Made by a program: the position numbers and the translations under genes. A stretch of DNA of 50,443 nt from Singulisphaera sp. GP187. GTDB taxonomy: Bacteria; Planctomycetota; Planctomycetia; Gemmatales; Gemmataceae. The notes beneath the pieces were generated by a model that made no database searches, was not told the origin of the DNA, and saw only the letters and a list, made by a program, of their open reading frames with translations. Below, in pieces: positions 8,521 through 16,389 of the stretch (the stretch's first letter is position 1; each line of letters starts with the position of its first letter). The stretch is taken from assembly GCA_945868575.1 (NCBI GenBank), contig CAMBMH010000010.1:1-50443 (forward strand), given 5' to 3'.

Positions 8521-9603
8521 ATGTTTCAATTGACCCGCTTATTGGGCCTGGCAACGGTTGCCTTGGTTTCCCTTGATGCTTCAGGTGTGCAGGCTGCCTG
8601 GAATTCTGCTTTTCAGACAACTTGTCTGTTTCGTCGCAATCAGCCAACGACCTCAACCTCAAACTATGCCCCTGTTGCCGCATCCCCGGTTGTCGCGGCG
8701 GCACCATGCAACACATGCAATCCGTGCAATACCTGCAACACCCAGTATGTTCAGCGTTCCTATTATGAACCCGTAACTTCTTACGAGCGAAAAAGCTACT
8801 ACGAGCCGGTCACCACTACCCAGACCAGCTATTACTACGAGCCGGTAACCACATACCGATACAGCTGCTATTACGACCCCTGTTCCTGCAGCCAAAAACA
8901 GATCGCCACACCAGAGACAAGCTACCAGCTTCGCACAGCGATGAAGCCTGTCACTTCTTATGTGGAAAAAGTGGGTTACCAACCTGTGACCGCGTATCGC
9001 CAGTCCTATTATTATGAACCGGTTACCACCTGCACCCAAACCACGACTACGACCACCGTCGGTTCCCCGATCCTGGCACCCCAACCTGCCGCTCCTCCAA
9101 TGGTGATGGCCCAACCTCCTTGCAACACCCCAACCGCTCCTGCCCCGATGGCTCCTGCCGCGGCTCCTGGTGTGAATGAGCAACGAATCACCCCAAGCCC
9201 CACTGGCGCCGCTCCCGCCTCCACCTACGGCGTGGCTCCCGTTGCAGGGCGCATGACCGCAACGGAAGCTCCCAAAGTGATCCTGGCTGCTCCCCAAATG
9301 CTTGTGCCTCCCGCTCCAACCCAACCGGTCGCTCCTCCGCAATTCAACCGGCTCACCTCCCGTGGTCGGGAATTCACCCAACTCAACGGGACGGTCAACT
9401 CGGCCAACAGCCGCATCGTTTTCATCCCCACCAATGGCGAGATGAACTCGGAAGAGGCCCGTAGCGATGCTTCCGGACGCTTTAACATTCGCTTGGCATC
9501 CGGTTCTTACGCGATCTACGCCGAGAATGGCAACGGCCGTCCGGTGTTTGTCCAAAATGTCGAAGTGCGTGGCGCGCTGACCACAGTGGTTCTTGCGCGC
9601 TAA
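8521..9603 (+). CDS. Secreted Tyr/Cys-rich repeat protein with YYEPVT motifs and a C-terminal carboxypeptidase-regulatory-like domain
   Basis: A 360-residue protein starting at ATG 8521, with GGAGGA at 8507-8512 upstream. Residues 1-26 form a signal peptide. Residues 63-72 are CNTCNPCNTC, a CxxCxxCxxC cluster. Between residues 80 and 170 a degenerate repeat of about 11-12 residues occurs roughly six times: YYEPVTSYERKS, YYEPVTTTQTS, YYYEPVTTYRYSC, MKPVTSYVEKVG, YQPVTAYRQS, YYYEPVTTC. A Pro/Ala-rich linker follows (about 185-285), then a beta-sandwich-like domain with SDASGRFNIRLASGSYAIYA, as in CarboxypepD_reg domains. This looks like an envelope structural or adhesive protein; no catalytic residues are evident. 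Longer upstream frames lack a signal peptide and were not used. Confidence 0.8.
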   Translation: MFQLTRLLGLATVALVSLDASGVQAAWNSAFQTTCLFRRNQPTTSTSNYAPVAASPVVAAAPCNTCNPCNTCNTQYVQRSYYEPVTSYERKSYYEPVTTTQTSYYYEPVTTYRYSCYYDPCSCSQKQIATPETSYQLRTAMKPVTSYVEKVGYQPVTAYRQSYYYEPVTTCTQTTTTTTVGSPILAPQPAAPPMVMAQPPCNTPTAPAPMAPAAAPGVNEQRITPSPTGAAPASTYGVAPVAGRMTATEAPKVILAAPQMLVPPAPTQPVAPPQFNRLTSRGREFTQLNGTVNSANSRIVFIPTNGEMNSEEARSDASGRFNIRLASGSYAIYAENGNGRPVFVQNVEVRGALTTVVLAR

Positions 9604-9630
9604 CACCGAAGACTTTAAGAGAAATTTGCT

Positions 9631-9660
9631 CGACCCGCAGGATTTGTTTCCTGTGGGTCG
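9631..9660 (+). terminator. Hairpin terminator after the Tyr-rich protein gene
   Basis: A 12-bp stem (9631-9642 with 9649-9660, one G:U pair) with a 6-base loop, starting 28 bp after the stop codon. The following sequence is only weakly T-rich. Confidence 0.65.
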
Positions 9661-9885
9661 CTCTGTTTGGATTAGGTACGATCTTTCCGAATGTGATACC
9701 TCGACCTGATTTATCCGTATCAAACCCCAAACAAATCTGTCCCAAATATTTGACCTAAGGCCGATGTTAAGGGCAGCGGAGGCAAGGATGCCAAAGCCCC
9801 TGATTGATCTCCTCTCTCTCCCGGTCAAATCAGGTCTCCAAGCGAAGGTTTATTTTTGATTGGTACTCAGGGACAGGAGGTCCCC

Positions 9886-11217
9886 ATGGTAATTTCGTGG
9901 CTTATGTCGGGTTTGATGGTGGCTGGTCAAGCGGGAACAGCCCCGAAACCAGTTTCCCCAGTTGTGATTCCTGACGCCCCAGCGCCCGGCTCAATCATTC
10001 CTGTTCGCCAGGACATCCCTCCCAACACGACTTCCCCTTTCAAAGAGAAGGAAGAAGCGATTGAGATGGAGGAAGAAAAGGAAAACACCCTATTCCTTAT
10101 GCGGATTCTTGAAGGATCTGCCTTTGAAAAAGCGGGCCTGAGCGCCCGTGGTTACACCGAAGCCAACTACACCATTTCCAACCAAACCGGCCAAACCGTT
10201 CGCAAGAACAACCTGCCCCAAGCCATGAACTATATGGGCAACCAGTTCATGATGGAGCAGACCTCATTGACCGTCGAAAAACTCTTTGATTACGAAAAGA
10301 AAGAGTTTCAGTGGGGTTTTAACCTGACCGCGCTGGCTGGTACCGATTACCGGTTTACCGCGTCGAACAACCTGGCCGCTGGCCAACTTACCGCAAACGG
10401 CGGTCTGCCCAACACTTATGGTATCGATCCGATGACCCAGGGTTACCTGGCCGCGTGGATGCCGAATCTTGGTGATGGAACCGAACTCAAGGTTGGTAAG
10501 TTCTGGACGACGATCTTCAATGAATCGATCGATCCGACCCTCAACCGGACCGTTTCACGCGCCATTACCTTCATGTCCAATCCCTTCACGAACAGCGGCG
10601 CGTTAGCGACAACCAAGCTCAACGATCGTTGGACGATGAACAACGGTATCGTGGCTGGTGCGGATACATTCTTCGGCGCGGCGGCCGAGGGCAACTATTT
10701 GGGCGGCCTCAAATACGAGACCGAGGGCGCGACCGACTCGATCGCCTTCAACACCATGCTCGGATCCGCCTCCTACAACCAGGGGCTCAAAGTCCTCAAC
10801 AGCTACGATGTATTTGAGATCCTCTATAGTCACAATTTCAACGATAATTGGAACTATACCCTGGACACCATGTACTCTTTCGCCAACAACTTTGAAGGAA
10901 CCGTCACCAACCGCGATGGTTCGGTGTTTGTTCTCAACAACGAATGGGCCAACTGGTACGGCTTTGTCAACTACCTGACATACAAGATCAACGACAAGTG
11001 GAGCACCACCACCCGCGTGGAGTTCTTTGACGATGTTAAGGGTGTGCGCACTGGGTACGAAGGTCTTTACTCGACCTTCACCCAAGGCGTAACCTGGCAG
11101 TTCCGTCCCGGCCTCTGGTTCCGTACCGAACTTCGCTACGACTATGCCCAGGCTCGCGCTTACCAGGGTAACCACGGCCTCTTCACCCTGCCCCTTGATG
11201 TGATCATCCGCTACTAA
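9886..11217 (+). CDS. BBP2-type outer-membrane beta-barrel (porin-like), copy 1
   Basis: A 443-residue protein starting at ATG 9886, with AGGAGG at 9875-9880, five bases upstream; an upstream TTG at 9856 is therefore not used. A signal peptide (about residues 1-18) is followed by a Pro-rich segment and an acidic, Glu/Lys-rich stretch around residues 45-65. The remainder consists of alternating aromatic/polar strands and ends in a terminal aromatic residue (IIRY), as in outer-membrane barrels. The family, putative beta-barrel porin-2 (OmpL-like), is suggested by the KVGKFWTTIFNESIDPT and NPFTNSG segments and the YSFANNFEG and FFDDVKGVRTG strands. Probable role: outer-membrane channel; substrate unknown. 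A strong hairpin follows, and a paralogue lies next to it. Confidence 0.83.
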   Translation: MVISWLMSGLMVAGQAGTAPKPVSPVVIPDAPAPGSIIPVRQDIPPNTTSPFKEKEEAIEMEEEKENTLFLMRILEGSAFEKAGLSARGYTEANYTISNQTGQTVRKNNLPQAMNYMGNQFMMEQTSLTVEKLFDYEKKEFQWGFNLTALAGTDYRFTASNNLAAGQLTANGGLPNTYGIDPMTQGYLAAWMPNLGDGTELKVGKFWTTIFNESIDPTLNRTVSRAITFMSNPFTNSGALATTKLNDRWTMNNGIVAGADTFFGAAAEGNYLGGLKYETEGATDSIAFNTMLGSASYNQGLKVLNSYDVFEILYSHNFNDNWNYTLDTMYSFANNFEGTVTNRDGSVFVLNNEWANWYGFVNYLTYKINDKWSTTTRVEFFDDVKGVRTGYEGLYSTFTQGVTWQFRPGLWFRTELRYDYAQARAYQGNHGLFTLPLDVIIRY

Positions 11218-11262
11218 GTGTGATGATTCCCACTAAGGACCTGGGTTAGCCACGGTCAACTG

Positions 11263-11298
11263 ACAAGGCCCGAAAGGAAAAATCCTTTCGGGCCTTGT
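11263..11298 (+). terminator. Strong hairpin terminator between the two barrel genes
   Basis: A perfect 16-bp stem (11263-11278 with 11283-11298) and a 4-base loop, 46 bp after the stop. The T-tract is short (TATTTTG), but the stem is very stable. Confidence 0.75.
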
Positions 11299-11597
11299 GC
11301 TATTTTGTGGCTCGAAAATAGTAAAATTGTTGACCAATAACAATGAAATATCCCGTCGGATATAATTAGGCCTGGAACCAAGTGAACAAGCGGGCAGTTT
11401 CAAATAGGACCTGGACAATTGGGCGGAATTGGGCATCGGTTACGAATTTCTGGCCTAAACCGCACAATGCTTTTCATTATGATGCTGTCCGTGCAACCGA
11501 TTTTCCGATATTAATCGCATGGTTCAGGCGAAAGCCCGAGATCAAAAAACCCGGATAGAAATCCTGCTCCGCGAGAAATTTTGGGGCGGGTATTCCC
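11299..11597. other. 299-bp intergenic region upstream of the second barrel gene
   Basis: No gene is seen. A TATAAT sequence at 11361-11366 is preceded by TTGACC at 11330-11335, but the 25-base spacing is too long for a standard sigma70 promoter. The region should hold the promoter of the gene at 11598. Confidence 0.4.
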
Positions 11598-12836
11598 ATG
11601 GGACCAATGAAAAAAACGGTTCTGTTTTTCTTTGTGTGCATCTTTCCCGCTTTTTCCCGAGCGGATGACCCCCTTTTGCTTACCCGTCTTATGCAGCAGG
11701 CCAATTTGCCGTTGGGGGCGGATGATGCCCCAATCCAGATTACTGGTTTCACCAACGGCAACTTTACCGCCTCGACCAACACCCACACCGGTTCCAATCT
11801 CCCTATGGGGATGAATTACCTTTCCAATAATTTCAACCTCGAACAAAACACCTTGATCATCCAGTCCCCACTCGATACCAGCCGCGAACGCTTTCAGCTT
11901 GGTTTCCGGACTTATACCATCCTTCCAGGGTCCGATTACCAGTTCACCTTGTCCAATAATCTCATGAATGGCCAATTGACAGGAAATGATGGATCCCCCA
12001 ACACCTATGGATTCGACCCGACCGAATTCCACCTTTTGGCGTGGACCCCGGCGCTAAAGACCCAATGGAAAGTGGGCAGATTCTTCACAATCATTTGCAA
12101 CGAATCGGTCGATCCCACCCAGAACCGCCTCGTTTCCCGGGCCATGACTTTCATGAACAATCCCTTTACTCACACGGGTGTGCTTGCCACCACAAGCCTC
12201 GACGACAACTGGTCCGTAAGCAATGGTGTGGTTCAGGGTGCTGATGTTTTTTTTGGTCCGGCAGCCCAGGCAAATTATCTGGGCGGAATCACCTGGATAT
12301 CAAATGAACAGGATCGATCCATTGCATTTAACACTATGTTGGGGTCCGCCGAGTACGACAAGCGTTTACAAACCCAGAACCAGTTTGATGTTTTTGAAAT
12401 CCTTTTGAACCGCGGCTGGTCGGAATCGTTTCATCAGACACTCGACCTGCTTTACTCTTTTGAAAACGGGATCGATGGGATTACGGTAACCCGCGACAAT
12501 CAGCGCTATCTTGCGCCTGGAGGTTTTTCGAATTGGTATGGTGCGATTCACTACCTCACCAAAGACTTTGGCGAGAAGTTATCTGTCACCAACCGCCTGG
12601 AACTATTTGATGATCCCCAGGGGGTCAGGACAGGTTTTGCTGGACTTTATTTCACCCTGTCCCAAGGATTTGTCTGGAAGTTTCGCGATGGACTTTGGCT
12701 TCGCAACGAGGCCAGATACGACTATCACAGTGCCAATGCGTGCTATGGCGCGGTGATCGATTCAACCACAAATCAGGCCATGGGAGGCGAACACGGACTA
12801 TTTACTTATTCAATCGACTTCATTTTGAGATGGTGA
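11598..12836 (+). CDS. BBP2-type outer-membrane beta-barrel (porin-like), copy 2
   Basis: A 412-residue paralogue of the preceding protein. It has a clear signal peptide (MKKTVLFFFVCIFPAFSRA; the ATG at 11607 is an alternative start) and lacks the Pro-rich and acidic N-terminal segment of copy 1. The shared blocks run in the same order over the whole barrel: NTYGxDP, KVGxF, NESxDPTxNRxVSRAxTFM, NPFT, GADxFFG, SIAFNTMLGSA, DVFEIL, NWYG, GVRTGxxGLY, RYDY and HGLFT. It ends in the aromatic-terminal FILRW expected for barrel assembly. Before the end there is a 10-15 residue insertion (AVIDSTTNQAMGG) absent from copy 1. Likely a tandem duplication that has diverged; substrate unknown. Confidence 0.83.
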   Translation: MGPMKKTVLFFFVCIFPAFSRADDPLLLTRLMQQANLPLGADDAPIQITGFTNGNFTASTNTHTGSNLPMGMNYLSNNFNLEQNTLIIQSPLDTSRERFQLGFRTYTILPGSDYQFTLSNNLMNGQLTGNDGSPNTYGFDPTEFHLLAWTPALKTQWKVGRFFTIICNESVDPTQNRLVSRAMTFMNNPFTHTGVLATTSLDDNWSVSNGVVQGADVFFGPAAQANYLGGITWISNEQDRSIAFNTMLGSAEYDKRLQTQNQFDVFEILLNRGWSESFHQTLDLLYSFENGIDGITVTRDNQRYLAPGGFSNWYGAIHYLTKDFGEKLSVTNRLELFDDPQGVRTGFAGLYFTLSQGFVWKFRDGLWLRNEARYDYHSANACYGAVIDSTTNQAMGGEHGLFTYSIDFILRW

Positions 12837-12856
12837 AATCGCTTGAATCATGAGCC

Positions 12857-12891
12857 CAACAAACCATCCCGAGTGGTATCATGGTTTGTTG
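12857..12891. terminator. Hairpin between convergent barrel and argJ genes
   Basis: Perfect 11-bp inverted repeat CAACAAACCAT/ATGGTTTGTTG (12857-12867 and 12881-12891) with a 13-base loop, between two convergent genes. It could serve both strands; T-tracts are poor. Confidence 0.5.
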
Positions 12892-12930
12892 AGGCTTTGT
12901 TAGATGATCAGGGTGACAAGGTTGGCCCGA

Positions 12931-14148
12931 TCAGGTGGTGTAGTCCGAATTGAGTCGAACATATTCCGGCGTCAGGTCGCAAGTCGCCAATCGGCAGCCA
13001 TGGGTTCCCTCGGCGAGAGCCAAACGGAACACAAGCGTCTTCTGATGACGCATGTGTGCAGACATCGCCGTCGCATCAAACGGAGCCGGTGCCCCCTCCA
13101 GATAGAGCGGCAACCCATCCATCCAAAGCGAAAGCTTCGACGCGTCGAAAGGAACGCCCGCATACCCGGCAGCAGAAACAATCCGGCCCCAGTTGGGATC
13201 GGCCCCATAAATCGCTGTCTTCACGAGCGGGCTATCGGCAATGGCTTTTGCGATTTTCCGGGCATCCGCCTCGGTCCGGGCCCCTTCAACCTCCACAAAC
13301 ACAAGCTTGGTAGCCCCCTCGGCATCCGAGGCGATCATACCAGCAAGCTCGGCGCTGACCTCATGGACCGCTTTGGCAAAATCTTCTAATTCCGATCCTT
13401 CAAGATTGATATTTGGCCTGGCCGCCCCGTTGGCCAAAAGAAGGACCGTGTCATTGGTACTGGTGTGACCATCAATCGAAAGACAGTTGAATGTCCTTTT
13501 GGAGGAAATCAAGAGGATCTGGTGTGCCTGGGTTGAGTCAAGCGGAGCATCGGTAAAAAGGAAGCCAAGCATGGTCGCCATGTCAGGGGAGATCATGGCC
13601 GCGCCCTTGGCCATACCAAGAAGAGTCACCGTTTCCCCGCTGGACAGGCTAACCGTGCGGCTGCTTACCTTGGGGCGAGTATCGGTGGTCATGATGGCGT
13701 GCGAGGCGTTGTCGAGGCTTACAGGGGTGTGCCCCAATGTGGCGCAGGCTTCACCAATCCCCTGGCGGACTTGGTCCATGGGGAGGAAACGACCAATGAC
13801 TCCGGTGCTAGCCACAAGGGTCGATCCGGTGTTTAGTCCAAGCCCCTTTTCCACCAGATGGGTCATTTCGACCGCGTCCGCATATCCCCTGTCCCCTGTG
13901 CAGGCATTTGCATTCCCGGAACAGGCAACAACCGCTCGAAGATTCGTGTTGTGCCCATGCGGCAATCGTTCACGGCAAAGGGCCACAGGGGCGGCAAAAA
14001 CCAGGTTTTGGGTGAATACACCCGCGGCGACGGCGGGGCGATCACTGTACCAAATGGCCACATCACGGCGACCGGGCTCACCCGATGCGCCCCGTATCCC
14101 ACAAGCCACCCCGTTCATCGTCCAACCCAGGGGAATTCGATGCGTCAT
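12931..14148 (-). CDS. argJ: Bifunctional ornithine acetyltransferase / N-acetylglutamate synthase
   Basis: A 405-residue ArgJ. It moves the acetyl group from N-acetylornithine to glutamate (and in bifunctional forms also uses acetyl-CoA), closing the cyclic arginine pathway in the cytoplasm. The autocleavage site is visible as KGAAMISPDMATMLGFLFTDA: the chain should be cut before Thr192, which becomes the nucleophile. The family C-terminus EYVRLNSDYTT is intact. The ATG at 14148 gives the usual N-terminus (THRIPLGWTMNGVACGIRG); an upstream start at 14217 adds an unlikely 23 residues. No other arg gene is present in the window; the gene follows an unrelated lipoprotein by 74 bp. Confidence 0.95.
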   Translation of the reverse strand: MTHRIPLGWTMNGVACGIRGASGEPGRRDVAIWYSDRPAVAAGVFTQNLVFAAPVALCRERLPHGHNTNLRAVVACSGNANACTGDRGYADAVEMTHLVEKGLGLNTGSTLVASTGVIGRFLPMDQVRQGIGEACATLGHTPVSLDNASHAIMTTDTRPKVSSRTVSLSSGETVTLLGMAKGAAMISPDMATMLGFLFTDAPLDSTQAHQILLISSKRTFNCLSIDGHTSTNDTVLLLANGAARPNINLEGSELEDFAKAVHEVSAELAGMIASDAEGATKLVFVEVEGARTEADARKIAKAIADSPLVKTAIYGADPNWGRIVSAAGYAGVPFDASKLSLWMDGLPLYLEGAPAPFDATAMSAHMRHQKTLVFRLALAEGTHGCRLATCDLTPEYVRLNSDYTT

Positions 14149-14222
14149 TTGTTCCGCCCAAAGAAATCTGTTTACAACCTGAGCGGAAAGTTTACCGAGG
14201 GGGCACGATTTGTCCAAACGGG

Positions 14223-15167
14223 TTATTTGCGAGAAAATCCGCTGGGGTCCATCTGTAAGGATTCAGGCGATTTCGACACAATGGGAAAACGCCCGATCAA
14301 ATCCGGGCCAAGATGCACCAAATAAGGTTCAAGGGACTCACCGTCCCGCTCCCACGACATTTCCGCCCAACCGGGATGGTACAAAATCGCCTGCCAATCC
14401 CCGGCGGGGACACCTTCGAAGGAAAAATTTCCGGCTGCATCGGTCCGGGTGATCCATGGCGTGGGGCTGGCGATGATTTGCCCCTGAATCCAGAAATGGC
14501 CCGCCGAACTGCTGAGCCTGATAATCCCCGGGCGACGAACGGGAATCGTGGTCGCTTTTTGAGTGTGGACCAAAGGGGCGGTAAAAACGGCTGCGCCCCG
14601 GAATTTGACCGTGTCGTAATCCCCGGATTCGCGGCGAACGGTCAACGGATCCTCAGGCCGGATTAGGCCAACCCGGACCCGCTTACCATCCTGAACCAGC
14701 AAAAGGTCATTCTCTTTAAGCGTTACATTCAGGGGCCCATGCTTCCAAACGCCGTTGGGAACAGTTTCTTGAGCATTTGTACCGGCCTGAGATTTCACAA
14801 GGGCCACCACCACGCCCTCCACGCCTCCATTGGTCGCTATCACAGGCCAATAGGGATTGTCCCTGGGCACGATCGGCAGCTTGGGCTTTTCGGGGAGCGG
14901 ACTTTGAGCCGCCATCCACGGTTTGCGTTCGGGGCGCGGGCCGTGCCAAACAATTTTTCCCGAGTATTTAAGCGTTGGTTCGGTGGTCGATTTGGGAGAA
15001 AGTGACGGCTCCCCGGAAGATTGGGGAAGCGAGGCAAAAGGGTCGTTGGCCAAGGTCAGGTCGGGAAGTTTCTCCGCTGGGGTTGGGTCGATGCGCGCGC
15101 ACCCTGTTCCCATGAGGGCATTGCCCAGCGCCACGGCCAGAAGGGCTCCATAAGATAGCCTCGACAA
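14223..15167 (-). CDS. Secreted or lipid-anchored protein with a carboxypeptidase-regulatory-like domain
   Basis: About 314 residues if translation begins at the TTG at 15167, which has GAGGGGA (15176-15182 on the plus strand, reversed) eight bases upstream and opens directly into a signal sequence (SRLSYGALLAVALGNALMGTGC). The cysteine after it suggests a lipoprotein, although the -3 position is not the usual Leu. The C-terminal half has a beta-sandwich-like stretch (TRTDAAGNFSFEGVPAGDWQ) like CarboxypepD_reg domains found in copper/methylamine-type planctomycete proteins. A longer frame from 15560 would run antisense through the cupin gene and is rejected. The gene is divergent from the cupin gene with 15 bp between start codons. 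Function unknown. Confidence 0.65.
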   Translation of the reverse strand: MSRLSYGALLAVALGNALMGTGCARIDPTPAEKLPDLTLANDPFASLPQSSGEPSLSPKSTTEPTLKYSGKIVWHGPRPERKPWMAAQSPLPEKPKLPIVPRDNPYWPVIATNGGVEGVVVALVKSQAGTNAQETVPNGVWKHGPLNVTLKENDLLLVQDGKRVRVGLIRPEDPLTVRRESGDYDTVKFRGAAVFTAPLVHTQKATTIPVRRPGIIRLSSSAGHFWIQGQIIASPTPWITRTDAAGNFSFEGVPAGDWQAILYHPGWAEMSWERDGESLEPYLVHLGPDLIGRFPIVSKSPESLQMDPSGFSRK

Positions 15168-15182
15168 GGAACCACTCCCCTC

Positions 15183-15539
15183 ATGAAAAACCAAGCGCTT
15201 TGTCGCCGATTGGATCAGGTTACCCCGGTCCCATGCCCTTGCGGGGAAAGCACGCGAATTATAACCCGGTCTGATAACCTGGGTTTTAATCTGCATGTTA
15301 CCCTTATTGGGGACTCTACCCGACACTATCACCGGGAATGTACCGAGGTCTACACCATCCTTGAGGGGACAGGGAAAATCTCGCTGGATGACCAGGTGGA
15401 AGAGGTCGGTCCCGGTTCGGTGGTGGTGATTCCCCCTTTGGTTCGCCATCGCCTTTGGTCCGACAAGCCTGAGAAGCCCGTGCGGGTTCACATTGTGGGA
15501 ATTCCGGCTTGGGATCCCGAAGACGAACACTTCGAGTAA
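15183..15539 (+). CDS. Small cupin-domain protein
   Basis: A 118-residue single-domain cupin. Motif 1 is visible as G43-x4-HYH (His48, His50)-x4-Glu55-x6-Gly62, and motif 2 includes the Pro-Gly turn and His89 in PPLVRHRLW, so the four metal ligands (two His, Glu, His) are all present. Such proteins bind a metal and may be isomerases, dioxygenases or ligand sensors; the substrate cannot be told. It begins a tight operon: the next gene starts 4 bases after its stop. The ATG at 15183 is 15 bp from the divergent TTG start at 15167. Confidence 0.85.
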   Translation: MKNQALCRRLDQVTPVPCPCGESTRIITRSDNLGFNLHVTLIGDSTRHYHRECTEVYTILEGTGKISLDDQVEEVGPGSVVVIPPLVRHRLWSDKPEKPVRVHIVGIPAWDPEDEHFE

Positions 15540-15543
15540 TTCC

Positions 15544-16389
15544 ATGCCCGATCCCGCCAAACTCCTGCCTCAGATCCATCGGGCCGCGCTGATCCAAAAC
15601 ACGCATCCGGGCCGGACTGGCCGCATATTGGATATTCCATCAGGCGATTCCATCCTTGTCGCCGGAGACCTCCATGGCCAGCTCGACATTCTCCGTCGAA
15701 TCCTCCTCAAGGCGGATCTGGGAAACCACAAAACACGGCATCTATTACTTCAGGAGGTTGTCCACGGTTTCACCACCTACGACGATGGCTCCGACAAAAG
15801 TCATCAGGCTCTGGACCTCGTTGCGGCGCTCATCTGTCAATATCCAGGTCGGGTTCACTTCCTTCCGGGGAACCATGAGTTGGCACAGATTCATGGGCGA
15901 ATGATCATGAAAAATGATCGTCTGCTCAACGAAATCTTTGAGCGTGGGGTCGCGAAAGCCTATGGTATCGGCCACAAGGAAATCCTGGCAGCGTATGAAA
16001 CCCTGATTGACTCCTCTCCGTTGGCCATTCGCACACCCAACCGGATTCTCATCACCCACACCTTGATCAGAGGTGCTTCAGTAAACGCTTTTGATCCCGA
16101 AATCCTGAAAGGTGCCCCGGTTCGGTCCGATTTCGCGCCAGGCGGGGTGCTTTATGGGCTTTTTTGGGACCGCGATACGCAGCCGGAAACGGTTGATTCC
16201 TTCCTGTCAAAATTTGATGCGGATTGGCTCATTACTGGCCACATTCCGTTGGAAACGGGCTATGACCTTCGCTCGGCAAAACATGTCATCGTCGATTGCC
16301 ATCATATGCCTGCCGGAGTTGTACTTGCCCCGATGGACAGGCAACTTGGACCCGAAGGAATCGGGGCTCACGCCTTGAGACTCGCATAA
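15544..16389 (+). CDS. Calcineurin-like metallophosphoesterase
   Basis: A 281-residue phosphoesterase. Motifs in order: VAGDLHGQLD (metal-binding Asp and His), a modified second motif, FLPGNHELAQIHG (GNHE) and ITHTL, then TGHIPLETG (GH-x-P). The canonical second motif GDxxDRG is replaced by QEVVHG followed by YDDGSDKSHQ, so the usual bridging Asp appears to be Glu or to come from another place. The reaction is probably hydrolysis of a phosphoester in the cytoplasm (no signal peptide). It starts 4 bp after the cupin stop and overlaps the methyltransferase start by one base (TAATG), suggesting translational coupling. Confidence 0.85.
   Translation: MPDPAKLLPQIHRAALIQNTHPGRTGRILDIPSGDSILVAGDLHGQLDILRRILLKADLGNHKTRHLLLQEVVHGFTTYDDGSDKSHQALDLVAALICQYPGRVHFLPGNHELAQIHGRMIMKNDRLLNEIFERGVAKAYGIGHKEILAAYETLIDSSPLAIRTPNRILITHTLIRGASVNAFDPEILKGAPVRSDFAPGGVLYGLFWDRDTQPETVDSFLSKFDADWLITGHIPLETGYDLRSAKHVIVDCHHMPAGVVLAPMDRQLGPEGIGAHALRLA

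Noticed and set aside
8659-9828. A 389-residue antisense open frame over the Tyr-rich protein
   Set aside because: Mirror of the repeat-rich coding strand, with no homology pattern, no ribosome binding site and no signal.
11330-11366. TTGACC and TATAAT as a promoter for the second barrel gene
   Set aside because: The spacing is 25 bp, too long for a sigma70 promoter; only the -10-like element is noted.
14223-15560. A 445-residue version of the lipoprotein starting at 15560
   Set aside because: It would run antisense through the whole cupin gene and place the signal peptide in the middle of the protein.
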